Part shown: one piece after another, positions 9,816 to 21,210 of the stretch
Layout of the letters: every line of letters begins with the position of its first letter
Numbering within the stretch: position 1 is the stretch's first letter
Assembly (NCBI GenBank): GCA_003833135.1
Contig: QZLH01000927.1
Location: forward strand, 16,082-37,457
DNA: 21,376 nt
Source of the DNA: Oehlia diaphana
Taxonomy: Eukaryota > Glomeromycota > Glomeromycetes > Glomerales > Glomeraceae
Direction of reading: 5' to 3'
Notes under the pieces: generated by a model
Told to the model about the DNA's origin: nothing
Database searches by the model: none
Seen by the model: the letters and a program-made list of their open reading frames with translations, nothing else
Position numbers and translations under genes: made by a program

Positions 9816-10188
9816 TTCATTGAACAAAAGCAACAAAAGCATGCATATCCTACCATATATGTATAAAGTTCAATTTATATAAGCAGAGATATTTAATCAA
9901 TTTTTTTTTTTTTAGGCGACATTTACTTTAACCTTCTCCTTTTTCGTAATCGCGCTTTGTTAGATCGAAAATTATCAGTTTATATTATCAGTTTATAGAC
10001 TACATGTTTTTTTTTTTTTTTTTTGATAAAGATGAATTCGTAATCGGTAATTAATTATTTAGTTAACCTAACCAGTTAAATACCGTTCCATCACAGCATT
10101 TTTTTTTTTTTTTTCCTAAATAAAAATTTAAAAATTGATTAATTGGTAAATACTTTAATAATAAAATTTCGTCAGAAGATTTAGGCAA

Positions 10189-10245
10189 TACCGGTTACTA
10201 ACCGGTTAATTAACCAGTCAATTAACCGGTTATTGGTTTGGCCCA
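10189..10245. repeat. Clustered TAACCGGTTA-type palindromes
   Basis: Three ACCGGTTA/TAACCGGT motifs and one TTAACCAGT variant lie within 57 bp, with the segment from 10199 to 10232 nearly self-complementary. It sits 120-180 bp upstream of the Hsp70-like start codon. It may be the end of a small inserted element or a regulatory cluster. Confidence 0.5.
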
Positions 10246-10250
10246 ATATC

Positions 10251-10258
10251 TATAAATA
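10251..10258 (+). promoter_or_regulatory. Candidate TATA box of the Hsp70-like gene
   Basis: TATAAATA lies 110 bp upstream of the ATG at 10368 and is followed by a pyrimidine-rich stretch (10262-10290). This spacing would suit a fungal promoter. No clear heat-shock element (alternating GAA/TTC triplets) was found nearby. In AT-rich DNA such a match can occur by chance. Confidence 0.35.
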
Positions 10259-10367
10259 ATATTTCTCTAATTTTTCTTATTTTTCTTTCACACCTATATT
10301 TCATTTATTCACGACTTATTTTAAACGAAAACAAAACTCATTATATTTAATAAAAGAAAAACAAAAA

Positions 10368-12653
10368 ATGATAGAATATGCTGGTATGAATATAATTATT
10401 CCTTCTAATTAAATTCACATCAATAATCTAATAAGTTCTAATAATTTTTTATTATAGTCGGTATTGATTTGGGAACGTCATACTCATGTGTCAGTGTTTG
10501 GCATAATGATAGAGCTGAAATTATTGCTAACGATTATGGTTATCGTATAACACCATCATATGTCGCTTTCACTAATTCGGAAATTCTTATTGGAGATGCC
10601 GCTAAAAATCAAATTTCTTTAAACCCTCATAATACCGTTTTTGATATTTGTCGTCTTATTGGTCGTAGTTTCCACAATCTTGAAGTCCAATCTGTCATGA
10701 AGGCATGTTCTATCCAAAAAAAAAAATATATATTAATAGTGTTTTAATCTTCAAATTTTTTAATTTAAAATCTATTGTAAAGTTATTTTTTATACAAATA
10801 TTATTATATTAGTACTGGCCATTCACAGTCATCGAAAAGAATGAAAAACCGTATATTCGTGTCACGTATAAAGGCGAAAAGAAAGATTTTACACCTGAGG
10901 AAATTATATCAATGTTATTGGTAAAAATGAAAGAAACCGCAGAGTATTACCTTGGTAGAGAAGTTAGAAATGTTGTAATTACTGTACCAACTTATTTTAA
11001 TATTTCACAATATCAAGCTATAAAGGATGCTGGTTTAATAGCCGATTTGGATATAATTCGTATCGTTAATTCTCCAACTACGGCGGCTATTACTTATGGG
11101 TTGAACACGAAAACTAATAAAGAAAGAAATGTTCTTGTCTTTGATTTTGGAGGTGGTACTTGTAGCGTCTCTATTTTAACCATTGATGATGAAATTTTTG
11201 AAGTAAAAGCCGTTGCTGGTAACAATCATCTTGGTGGTGAAGATTTTGATGATCGTCTTATAAATCATTTCGTACAAGAATTCAAAAAAAAATTTAATAA
11301 GGATCTTACTTCCGATAAGCGTGCTCTCTGTCGTTTAAGGAATAATTGTGAATATGCAAAACGTTCACTTTCAGCATCAATTAGTGTAAACATTGAAATT
11401 GATTGTCTTCTCGAATATATCGACTTTTATATTTCTTTAACACGTGTCGAATTCGAAGAATTGAATCAAGATTTGTTTCAATCTGCAATGAAACCTATTG
11501 AGAAAGTACTTCGAGATGCTAAAATTGAAAAATGTCAAGTTCATGAAATATGTTTAGTTGGTGGCTCATCACGTATTCCCAAGATTCGAAAAATGATATC
11601 TAATTACTTCGATGGCAAAGAACTAAAACTTATTAATCCCGATGAAGCATCTGCTCGTGGTGCCGCAGTGCAAGCTGCTATTTTATCTAGTGATGCTTTC
11701 GAAAAAGTTCGAAATATTCATTTACTTGATGTTACCTCTTTATCTCTTGGTATTGAGACTTCTGGCAATATCATTACTCCGATTATTAAGCGTAATACCA
11801 AGTTACCTTCCAAGAAAGCTGAAATATTCGAAATTATTGCTAAAAATTCATATATTGATACTAACCCTGAAAATAAATCTAGTGTATTGATTCAAGTATA
11901 TGAAGGCGAACGTTCCAAAATAGGAAATAACAAATTACTCGGAAAGTTTGAATTGACAATTTCTTCAGTACCACAAATTGAAGTCACTTTTAAACTTGAT
12001 CACAACTATATATTAAAAGTATGTACTATGTAGTACAATTTCATCAACAAATTTTCAAATTAATTAATTAAATTTATTTATTTAATTATAGGTTTCTGCT
12101 GTTGATAAATCAATGGGTAAATCACATAAAAAAAAAATAATCATCACTATTGGATTGTCAAAGGAGGAGATCAAAGTCATGGGTTTGTAATGCATCTTAA
12201 AATATTTACGTTTAAATATTGTATTATTATTTTTTAGTATATTATTTTAATAATGACAGTCGCCGAAGCTAAGAAATATCGTGCAGAAAAAGAAAAAATT
12301 GTACAAAAAATGCAAGCACGAAATGACTTTGAAAGTTACACGCACATCTTATGTAACTTAGTTCGAGTAAGTTTCAGATTATTAGATTATTGATTACTAA
12401 AGTCTTATATGCTTGATAGTGTTTATAAATTTTCGTTCTATATAAAAAATAAAATTGGATTTAGTGTAACGATAATATGGATAAAATTTATGATGCAATA
12501 CAAGAATCAATTACATGGTTCAATAATAACGAAGAGGCAGAGAAGGATGAATATGAACATAAGCAAAAATTACTCGAAGAAATTGTCAGTCCAATAATGA
12601 AGAAACTTAATATCACGGATGAAACTCTATTATTAGATATATTGACCATTTAG
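10368..12653 (+). CDS. Hsp70-like protein, six exons, with altered ATPase residues
   Basis: Hsp70 chaperone homologue of 617 residues, probably cytosolic (no signal peptide). Exons: 10368-10383, 10458-10702, 10813-12018, 12092-12182, 12260-12366, 12465-12653. All phases join without a stop; the second intron uses a GC donor (AAG|GCATGT). The N-terminal ATPase domain spans about residues 5-384, the linker about 388-394 and the peptide-binding domain about 395-500, followed by a helical lid. [12 protein letters not shown] (D9, T12), D198, T203, adenosine-pocket E267/K270/R271/S274 and GGSSRIPK (337-344) are kept. However, positions equivalent to bovine Hsc70 Lys71, Glu175 and Asp206 are Cys70, Ser174 and Ser205. 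A loop before VPQIEVTF is several residues shorter than usual. The Gly/Met/Pro tail and terminal EEVD are absent. The intact frame argues for function, perhaps as a nucleotide-binding, non-hydrolysing relative; that part is inference. Confidence 0.93.
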
Positions 12654-12717
12654 AAACCGAGTAAGTACGTATATCATCAATTTATCTGATAAGGGACAGA
12701 ATTTATATTATGAAGAT

Positions 12718-12723
12718 AATAAA
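12718..12723 (+). terminator. Candidate polyadenylation signal
   Basis: AATAAA lies 65 bp after the TAG of the Hsp70-like gene, a reasonable position for 3' end formation. The motif is common by chance in such AT-rich DNA. Confidence 0.3.
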
Positions 12724-12745
12724 TTTGTAAAATAACGCTAAAGAT

Positions 12746-12828
12746 CATCAGGAAATTTTTATGTATGGAATTCCACATATTTCCGAGCTAATCCATGTGG
12801 AATTACATGGTCTAAAAATTTCATGATG
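12746..12828. repeat. 83-bp foldback element just downstream of the Hsp70-like gene
   Basis: The two halves pair over about 34 bp per arm with a few mismatches. The outer ends share CATCA-x-GAAATTTTTA and the inner parts share AATTCCACAT. It lies within 100 bp of the gene's stop codon, so it may be transcribed in the 3' region. A related TGGAATT/AAAAATTTCATG arrangement occurs inside the MITE at 20211-20620, which suggests a dispersed repeat. Confidence 0.6.
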
Positions 12829-15667
12829 ATATTAATATTAATATGTGATAATAAGGAAAATAAAAAAAATGATAAAATTGTACACAATAAATTATTAGGG
12901 AATAACATAGTCATTTCACCTTGACTAAAACTTTTAGTAGAGAAATAAATTCGCTAAAAATTATCGATGTACTGTGTCACGTAAGTAAGAACAAAATAAA
13001 TTAGGAATACGCTATCGTAGCGATAATTTAGTCGTAGTCGTAATCTCTTAATTTAATTTAAATTAAATTTTATTAATTTAACAAATTATATTTTTTGTAT
13101 AGAGACGAATACTACTAAACCACGGGAAATATTAAAGTTGATTGAATTTTTACCTGTATATTAAAAACTTTGAATCTCATTTTGTAATCAAAATGACATA
13201 CTATTATTTCTTAATCTATTATGGATAGACTTTTGTAGTTTAAAAATTTTTTTTTCCATTTTTCTTTACTTTGCAACAATTAAATAAAATAATTATGTCT
13301 TCTTTCTCTCAAATAATTACGACACTATTTGGTCAATACACAATACATAGTAGAAAATGACACTTCTTATATCATGTTTTCTTTATATCACAATATTGGA
13401 CCATTACATTTATCATATTTATTAAGAAATTAAATATCCTAAAGCATTGAAGAGACAAACAAAGCTACTTTGCTATGACTTAATATAATAAAAAATAATT
13501 TATGTAAAATTCAATTTACAACGGTTTATATTAAAAACTAATTTCTTTTAACCAATCCAATAAATATTAGCTGATATCATACCATTAATATTATCTTCTT
13601 TTATCTCTAAAAAAAATTATACTATTTTATTTATAAGTAAAATGAATTCAAATTGCTATTAAAAAAAATAGACAATGCTATTATTATAAACGTTAGCAAT
13701 AATCGATTTCTCTATGCATAGGTTTATTTCTTAAAAGTGGATTTTCTATTACAGGTCAAATATTCAATGAATTAGCTTGTTTTTATTTTCAATATCAGTA
13801 GCTGTTGCTTTTAGGAATGCCATCAATCCAATATAGTCTCAGGGACACTTGTAACAATTGTCTCGATGATCTTTCCCAATCCCATAATTTGTAATTTTTC
13901 TATAAATTACTCTAGCTAAAATCGTCGTCACACGTATGGGTCATGTGATAGGAAAAAAGGAAAATTGTTTCGACGGAGCTTAAAATTAAGGAGGGAAGAA
14001 TTGTTGGCGTAATAATCTGATGTAATAGAAAAGCCATACCATCGTGATCGGTTATTTTATTACATTTGTTATAACGTATTCTTATATGTACTGTAATTAT
14101 TTATGTGTGGTCACAAACGTCAAAGCGTCAAAGCAGTATATAAGTTCTATCAATGAAGTTCATTTCAAACTCCCAAGTAATATTCCAAAACTATATCTTT
14201 ATTTTGTCCCTGAGAAATCGTAGATTCAATAGTAGATTTTATTAATACCCAATTCAACTTCATTGACTACATTTACATATTTATATTTTTCTCCATTAGA
14301 TAAAATATTTCCGCTAACGTAATACTACTATAAGTCCATAAATTCTTTGAATTATATATATATAAAGTTAGCTCTGATCTAAAAAATTATATTTATAAAG
14401 ATTTGATAGATCGAAGGTTATATAATTTAGCTTCTTGAACTTAGAATTATTAAGCTCTTTTTGAACAACTGCATAATTACTTAAACGTTAATTCCATTCA
14501 GTTATTACAATAAATTTTACTAAGTCCTCTTTTAGCAATAGATTTTATATTTTTGAATTTGTAATTGAGAACCATTTTTACGAATCAATATTAATTTGTC
14601 TATATCCATCAAAATCATCGATAGAAATATTCTTTTTTTTGTAACAAATACGTAAATTCCATACTCTTATACAGTATTACATTCATTACATTTCTTATAT
14701 ATCTTTTTACGTTTTGGTTTGTTGACATTTTCCTAAAAAAAATAGAAAATTTTGAAGATGACGAAGTTATATCGTCATCAGAATATGTGCGGGTCGAGAG
14801 AATCATATGATAGTGATCCCGGAAGGCTCAATATCAGATGACATCCAGAAATCATTATCTGCCATCATAATATATACTGTACTTTATAACATATAAATAG
14901 TAACAGATTGGAATAGAGAAGTTCCTTTAAGAACATATGATTGTTATTTTGTGGCGTTAAAAATTGAAAAAGCAATGCTCTTTAACTTGTATCTTTTATT
15001 GAATGACTTTATTGATTATATATATATAAATTAATGTCGCCTTATTACATATAAATCATTCATTACAAATATATTAATATAATTAGGTTTTCATACAATA
15101 AAACAAGCCATTAAAATTCTTGAGAGTCTATAATAAAACACTTATTGTATAAGTATATAATAATTATAATCCCTAGATTATAAATCCGTTCGCATCATGT
15201 GTTGATAGATCATTGCACAATTACCTCGATAAAGAAAGTACCTCCATATTTTTTGGTGAATCATTATTGTACATCATGTGGCGGAAGATTGACATATTCA
15301 TTTATCGCTGTTTTCGGAATTTTTTAATTATTCAATTAGAGGTTCCTTAACGTACACACCGTACATTCTACCAGTTATGCACTTGCACGTGATAGTGTTA
15401 AACTTAACTCCCGTTAATATCGTACACATGATGCGTAAGTTAAGGATGCTCATTCAATTAACCTGATAATTTTGATAGGATTTCATCTTCTGTTATTCTA
15501 ATCTTCTTCACATCCCATTTTTTTCCTTACATGATGGACACTTTCCTCTTATTTGATGGCCAATTTCATATAATCAAAAGAGTCGAGCAATTTATATTCG
15601 GTACTTATCCAATGATGATGATAATTCATAAATGATAGGCACAACTAACTTTTAAATAATGTTTTAG
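12829..15667. other. Long non-coding AT-rich region
   Basis: No gene supported on either strand. The open frames seen here are short and of low complexity (for example 14615-14806, minus). No transposon ends or RNA genes were recognised. The 3' end contains a branch-point-like CTAAC and TTTTAG acceptor (about 15646-15667) belonging to the decayed gene that follows. Confidence 0.5.
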
Positions 15668-16868
15668 CATCCTTCACTCGCGTCACTTGCGAAGAATATC
15701 AAAGAAACAGATATTTTTTCCTCTTGCAAGTATCAAACTAATGCCAAAAAATATGTGACGAACTCAATTGAAGTTCTCAATGATGTATTGAAATGTTTGG
15801 CAATAGGCGCGAGCAAAATACCTGTATTTGTTCTTGATACATTGGAAATGATTTTTGAAATGAATTGTCTCGATTTGAAAAATAGTGGTGTGTATTTATT
15901 TAGTACACGTAACCAGGGCAACGTAAATGAGAAATGGGTTAATAAAGTTGTTAAAATGTTGAATGATTTAATCGAATATAAACAGGTTATAATAAAAGGG
16001 ATATGACAAAATAAAGTTCTTTTATTATTATTACAATTTTCTCAACTGATTTCAAATTGCTCTTTTTAAAAGATTTCTAAAATTCCCGAATATTGGCCAA
16101 TTGTAGTATTTCTTTTGGCTTTCGCTTGCGGTCTTTACTTTTAGAAAAAACTTATACGGCAAGATGAGTATAATCTTTTAACTGATGACCAAAAGAATAA
16201 ATTTGAGACATATCTTGTAGATATCTGCCAAAATTTGGAGGAAAATCAACTTAATAGCTTTCCTGGTAACATTAAGGTACTTCAAGATTTTTTTAAAGAG
16301 TTTGCCACATTTGTGAAAATCCTGAATAATTCATTAGAAAAATAAATAAAAGAATTAAATTATAAGTAAGAGAAAGAAGAAGTTAAGACTGGAATGTAAG
16401 TTTTTATTTATTTTTATTTGTATTTCGTTTTATGATCAAAAAATTGACAAATATATTTTTTAGTGCTTCGTTCTTATTCGATTGTCCTCACGTTTCTTAT
16501 AATTTGGATATTTGAGGTACGTTATTTTCTTCATAGTGTTAAAACAGTGTTAAAACATCGAATTATTTTTACTTAAATGATTTCTATATTCCAGAAAAAA
16601 AGCTACTTTTGTCGGTGTAGCAGCTGGTGGATTTTCTTTTTCATTTGCAGTTCATGAAGCTGGCATTGTAAGGAGTTATAGGGAAACCATTGAAAAGCAT
16701 CGCGATGTCTAAAGACTTGCCAACGACTCACAAGATTTACATAGTATACAAAGATATAATCCTGAGTTGAATAATTCAGACTTTGCAATCATTATTTTCA
16801 GTTTCGAAAGTTTTCGAGACAGAGTTACAGATTCAACAGCGTTTCAAGCAATATCAACGACTCAGTAA
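15668..16868 (+). pseudogene. Decayed multi-exon gene of unknown family
   Basis: Not recognised. A CTAAC branch site and TAG acceptor end at 15667. Exon A (15668-15985, 106 codons) reads openly from HPSLASLAKNI to LIEYKQ. A GT-AG intron leads to exon B (16145-16395), which starts KKLIRQDEYNLL and continues through LQDFFKEFATFVK. It has in-frame TAA codons at 16343-16345 and 16367-16369 inside what looks like a charged helical stretch (IKELNYK, EKEEVK). A short segment at 16464-16516 and a last part from 16595 follow; the latter has a hydrophobic run (FVGVAAGGFSFSFAV), then YRETIEKHRDV, TAA at 16710-16712, and more open frame to 16868. The middle joins are not fully in phase, so exon limits are uncertain. 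Pseudogene status is inferred from three stops within helix-like sequence; upstream exons were not found. Confidence 0.45.
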
Positions 16869-18465
16869 ATTTTCGAGTAAAGTAGTTGATGAGTGAATTC
16901 ATCACTTCTGATATACTTCATATCGTATAATTTTTTTTTATAGTTTCTATTTTTTAACAAATAAAAGATATACTGAATTGCAAATGACTTATTAATCACA
17001 ACTAAGTTTGTTGAACAAGTTACGCTCGTAAATAAATCTAATGAATGAATATCGTGTTAAGAATGTTTTTTCAAAAAATTAAATGTTATTTTCAATTGAA
17101 TTTTACAACACAACACGTTATCAATGTTATGTACATTGGGATTTTTGAAATTTCGAAAATTATTTTCAAATTTATGATAATTACATTAAAGGATTATATT
17201 TTACTGCGAAACTTTACCCAATTTCATTTCTGCCGGAAAAAATATCTTCGCGGAAATATAATTGTCACGTTTATTTACAATGTACTGTAAACTCAATTTA
17301 AAGACTCCAACAGACTACTTTTATATCGGCAGTTCGGCACATATCCCATCCGATATTTAGTAATTTATTGCAATTTTGAAATTCTTTATTAGGATCGCTT
17401 GGTCTTGCAATTTTTGTGTTTGTTGTTGCCAACAATTTATGTTCTTGTCACGAATTTCATGTGTATAATAATGTACTACATCTTAATTTAAAAAATTTTT
17501 CTTTATTTACCTTGCTTTCTCCAGATGTATTTACCGTATAAGGGTTCTACTGGGGCTAATACATACTGTTTATACGGTATATAGTGTAAAAATAACATTT
17601 TATAAAGCTAAATACTGATCAATCACGTAATTTTTTCTGATACCCGATTTTTGGTGACTGATTATTCATACAGCGTTCAACATAATTTTAAACAGTAAAA
17701 AAAGAAATTTATTTTCTGATTTACACACAATTATTTTAAGCGCACATATAATTGTTTCACGAATAAAGTATTCATTATTATACAAACTGTACAAACACTT
17801 TTGAAAAACTTTCGCAAATGTTTTCTCACATAAAAATTAAAATAATAGTAATACATACAGTATCAATTTTGTTATACCATTCAAAATCATAATGATTTTA
17901 AAATAATTATTTTTATTGTTCTTTAAAAGCACGAGTTTAGTCACTTTTCTTCAGTATATTGATACTTACTAATTGTTACTTGAACGTGATGTTACCTAGC
18001 TTTGTTTTATTTTGTATGGGAATTGTCGTAAAATTGGTACACCGTACAATACATACGTGACGGACATACCTATAAAAAAAAATTCAAAAATGCTATCTAA
18101 AAATTTTTGTATGTCCTGAAAACATCATCTCTATGAGTCCTTAAAAGTTAAAATATCTGGATGGTTTAAGTTTTCAAAACACCTTGCGTTTTTTATGACA
18201 TTGATCTTCCGATTAACGTTGCTGACGATTAACGATCTATCTTAGGAAGGAGGAATTTGAAGTTTTGATGATTTTAGAGTTTCAGGTAGCTTCTGCTTAT
18301 TTTTGGTCCTTTTCATTATGTAGATGACAAAATCAACTCATTCCATTTAGACATAAAGTTCTTCCATATGCGTAACATTAAAATTATTTCTTATGTATTA
18401 CTAATTGATGAAAGAATAAACATATATAAAAATAACAAAATATATATATAGATAAAGTTCCCATC
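16869..18465. other. Non-coding AT-rich region
   Basis: No gene supported. An 81-codon frame at 17045-17290 looks random. A 9-bp inverted repeat (TACCGTATA at 17532-17540 and TATACGGTA at 17571-17579) surrounds a 30-base, less AT-rich loop. A possible last exon of the minus-strand Hsp70 pseudogene may start just beyond 18465 (about 18559-18466, ending in NTE then TAA), but its join is not clear. Confidence 0.4.
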
Positions 18466-18607
18466 TTATTCGGTGTTTATATATTGATAAAGATCACGCT
18501 CATCATTAAATCTTGATTCCGACTCTGCTAAGAAATTAGCAAATGATGAAAAGAATTTCGGTAAAGTTAACCTTACATTTTTATTGTATTTTGATTAAAA
18601 GACAAAC

Positions 18608-20105
18608 CTTTTAATTGATTCAAGTGCACCAATTGTGTCATCATTATCGGATTGACAATCATTTATCCATTTTTTAACAAAAACTGGAAACAGGATTATT
18701 GATACTATGCTACTTGACGCTAACTATTAATTAATTTGTCGCGGGCACTCAAAATTGTAGTCATTTGCTTTCTTTCTGATTCTTCCTTCGATAATCGTCG
18801 TTTGTTATTGATGATAATCTTATTTGATTTACCAGTTGCTTTATTAACAGCAGAAACCTATAATTGATTAAATTAAAATGAGACAATCAATTTAATAAAA
18901 TTATATAGTACTTATATAAATACATACGTTTAAGTTACCGTTTACATCAATATCAAAGGTAACTTCAATTTGCGGAACTCCTCTTGGTTCTGGTAGAATA
19001 CCAGTAAATTCAAATATTCCTATTAAATGGTTATCTATTGTTCGGATACGTTCACCTTCATATACTTTTATTAACATATTAGACTGATTGTCAGAATACC
19101 TAGAAAAAATTTTAGATCTCTTAGCAGATTGTGGTATTACGTTTAATAATTGGTGTCATAATACCGCTAGCAGTTTCAATACCTAGAGATAAAGGGTGAC
19201 ATCAAGTAAAAGTAAATTTTGAATTTTTTCGGGAGTATCACCAGATGAAAGCTCGGCAGCTTATAATACATCACCGTATACTACGGCACCGTATACTGCG
19301 GCCTCATCAAGAATAGATTTATTTAGTTCTTTGTTATTAAAGAACTCAGATATTATCATTTGAATTTTGGGAATAATTGTTGAGCCACCAACCAGAACAA
19401 TTTTATCAACATGACTTTTGTCAATGTTAGCATCTCGAAGTACTTTCTCAACAGGTTCTATTATAGAACGGAACAGATCTTGATTCAATTCTTCAAATCT
19501 GGTACGTGTCAAAGAGGTATAGAAATCAATACCATCGAAAAGAGAATCGATTTCAATAAAAGTTTGTGTTGAATATATTCGTTTTGCATGTCACATGCCG
19601 ATCTCAAACGACGGATAGTACGTGCATTGGATGAAATATCTTTGTTAAATTTACTTTTGAATTCTTGTACAAAATGATTTACAAGACGATTGTCAAAATC
19701 TTCACCACCGAGATGATTGTTACCAGCAATAGTTTTTACTTCAAAAATTTCATCATCAATAGTTATGAGAGAAACATTACAAGTACCACCGCCCAAATCA
19801 AGAAGTTTTCTTGTCCAACCCATAAGCAATAGCCGCTGCGGATGATGTATTTATGATACGAAATATTCAAACCCGCAATCAAAACTGCATCCTTTATAGC
19901 TTGACGTTGAGAATCATTAAATATACTGGCACTGTAATTACAGTATTTCTAATTTGTTTACCAAGGTAATCCTCTGCGGTTTCTTTCATTTTTTTCAATA
20001 TCATGGATAATTTCTTCGGTGTGAAATCAGTCTTTTTACATTTGTAACGGATACTAATGTATGGTTTCAGTTACCACTCTTGTTGATAACTTTGAATGGG
20101 CAATG
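18608..20105 (-). pseudogene. Broken Hsp70-like paralogue lacking its N-terminal exons
   Basis: Second Hsp70 copy, opposite in orientation to the intact gene. It begins at an acceptor before 20105 (HCPFKV, matching the intact gene's YWPFTV exon start) and runs through [53 protein letters not shown] and [15 protein letters not shown] 70-bp intron (18927-18858) sits at the same place as the intact gene's 73-bp intron (12019-12091). It is broken by several frameshifts (near 20075, 19920, 19860, 19550 and 19190), a deletion between GLDKKT and DLGGGT, TAA at 19261-19263 and a shortened lid. The last segment, about 18676-18608, reads KKWINDCQSDND. The ATP-binding N-terminal exons are absent upstream, where a MITE lies. 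The Glu175 and Asp206 equivalents are Thr and Asn. It is not functional as an Hsp70. Confidence 0.88.
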
Positions 20106-20210
20106 CTAATATGTGTGTATTAAAGAAAGAACTTATTTAATCTTTTAAATGCTGAATTTTTTTGAGCGATGAATAGAGACGATTATTTATTGTTCTTTAT
20201 AGAAGCCATA

Positions 20211-20620
20211 TGGTGGCTGTCACCTATAAACCACACAAGTCCGAAAATTTAAAAATCTATTTATTTATATTGTGTAACTTATTTTTATAGTACTTTATTT
20301 AAATATAATTTTGCCGCGTAAGCGGCAAAAATTTTTTTTGCTAATATTCCATGGAATTTTTGTGGAATTCATAAAAATTTCATGCAAACTAGTCCGAAAT
20401 TTTCTATTTTTACTATTATCACTTATTAAAATTATCAACTTTTGATCTATAATATTGCTTAATATTATTATTAAATCTTATAAAATAAACTGATAGAAAT
20501 GTGCAGTTAATGTTGCTCTATCATTTTATCGGTTTGGATTTTTTTTATGTTGCTTAGTTTATGAATTATAAAAGTTTAAAGTTACATAATATTAGTGTGG
20601 TTTATAGGTGACAGCCACCA
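20211..20620. mobile_element. 410-bp MITE with perfect 26-bp terminal inverted repeats and TA duplication
   Basis: The terminal repeats at 20211-20236 and 20595-20620 are perfect complements, starting TGGTGGCTGTCACC and ending ACCACAC. A TA dinucleotide flanks both sides (20209-20210 and 20621-20622), as expected for Tc1/mariner-type movement. It has no coding capacity. Inside is a hairpin (TTTTGCCGC, loop GTAA, GCGGCAAAA at 20309-20330). Perfect ends suggest recent insertion. It lies about 100 bp from the 5' edge of the Hsp70 pseudogene. Confidence 0.85.
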
Positions 20621-21210
20621 TAGTTCTTTAATTTTATTTAAGCACAATCAGAATAAAAATAATAATTATAGTCAATGATGTTTTGTTTTGTTTGGATATG
20701 AATTTCACATATTTAATCGGTGATTATAATTTTCCAAAACGTATCAAAGTAAAATTAATCTAAACGCTAGTATTAAAAATGGTTTAGCATCTGCTAAATA
20801 TCTTGAAAAGGAATAAATTCAATTTCTGAAGTATTTTCAAATTTATTATTATAATACATTGACTATAGAATAACTATAGAATTACTTTTAGACAATGAAG
20901 TTACGTTAATTTCAAGATAATGATTAATTATAGAGGAAATATCCTTTTACACTTTGTAAGTAAGTGCTTTTATAATGGCAGCTTAAGATTCTTATTATTA
21001 AATAACTTATTATATTTAAGTTTTGAATAATTTAAATTTCGTAATCACCAAAATATGGAAATATGTTCAGTGAATGCACAGTAGTTATAATGATTATAAA
21101 TGTTTTGATGATGATCTAATCCCTCGATCAAAGATTATAATTAAACCCATGACACTTTAAAATATGAAGAAGCAAGAATATCTTTGCAAATTACGATTTA
21201 ATACGTACGC
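20621..21210. other. Non-coding AT-rich spacer
   Basis: No gene, no Hsp70 N-terminal exon on the minus strand, and no repeat of note between the MITE and the GC-rich end at 21211. Confidence 0.5.

Larger units (their letters stand above)
8428..10188. other. Non-coding AT-rich DNA with foldbacks
   Basis: No gene could be supported. The region holds three foldback structures (8482-8720, 9447-9486 and 9779-9815), listed separately, and many poly-A/T tracts. Confidence 0.45.

Noticed and set aside
11642..11890. 82-codon open frame inside the Hsp70-like gene
   Set aside because: It is an overlapping frame within exon 3 and has no recognisable sequence of its own.
12409..12597. 62-codon open frame on the plus strand
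   Set aside because: It overlaps the last intron and last exon of the Hsp70-like gene in another frame.
14615..14806. 63-codon minus-strand open frame
   Set aside because: Low-complexity Ser/Lys/Tyr sequence of a length expected by chance, with no splice or promoter support.
16603..16788. 61-codon minus-strand open frame
   Set aside because: It is antisense to the decayed 15668 gene, whose plus-strand reading is more protein-like.
17045..17290. 81-codon open frame on the plus strand
   Set aside because: Dominated by Ile, Phe, Lys and Tyr as expected from AT-rich DNA; no motif or neighbour supports it.
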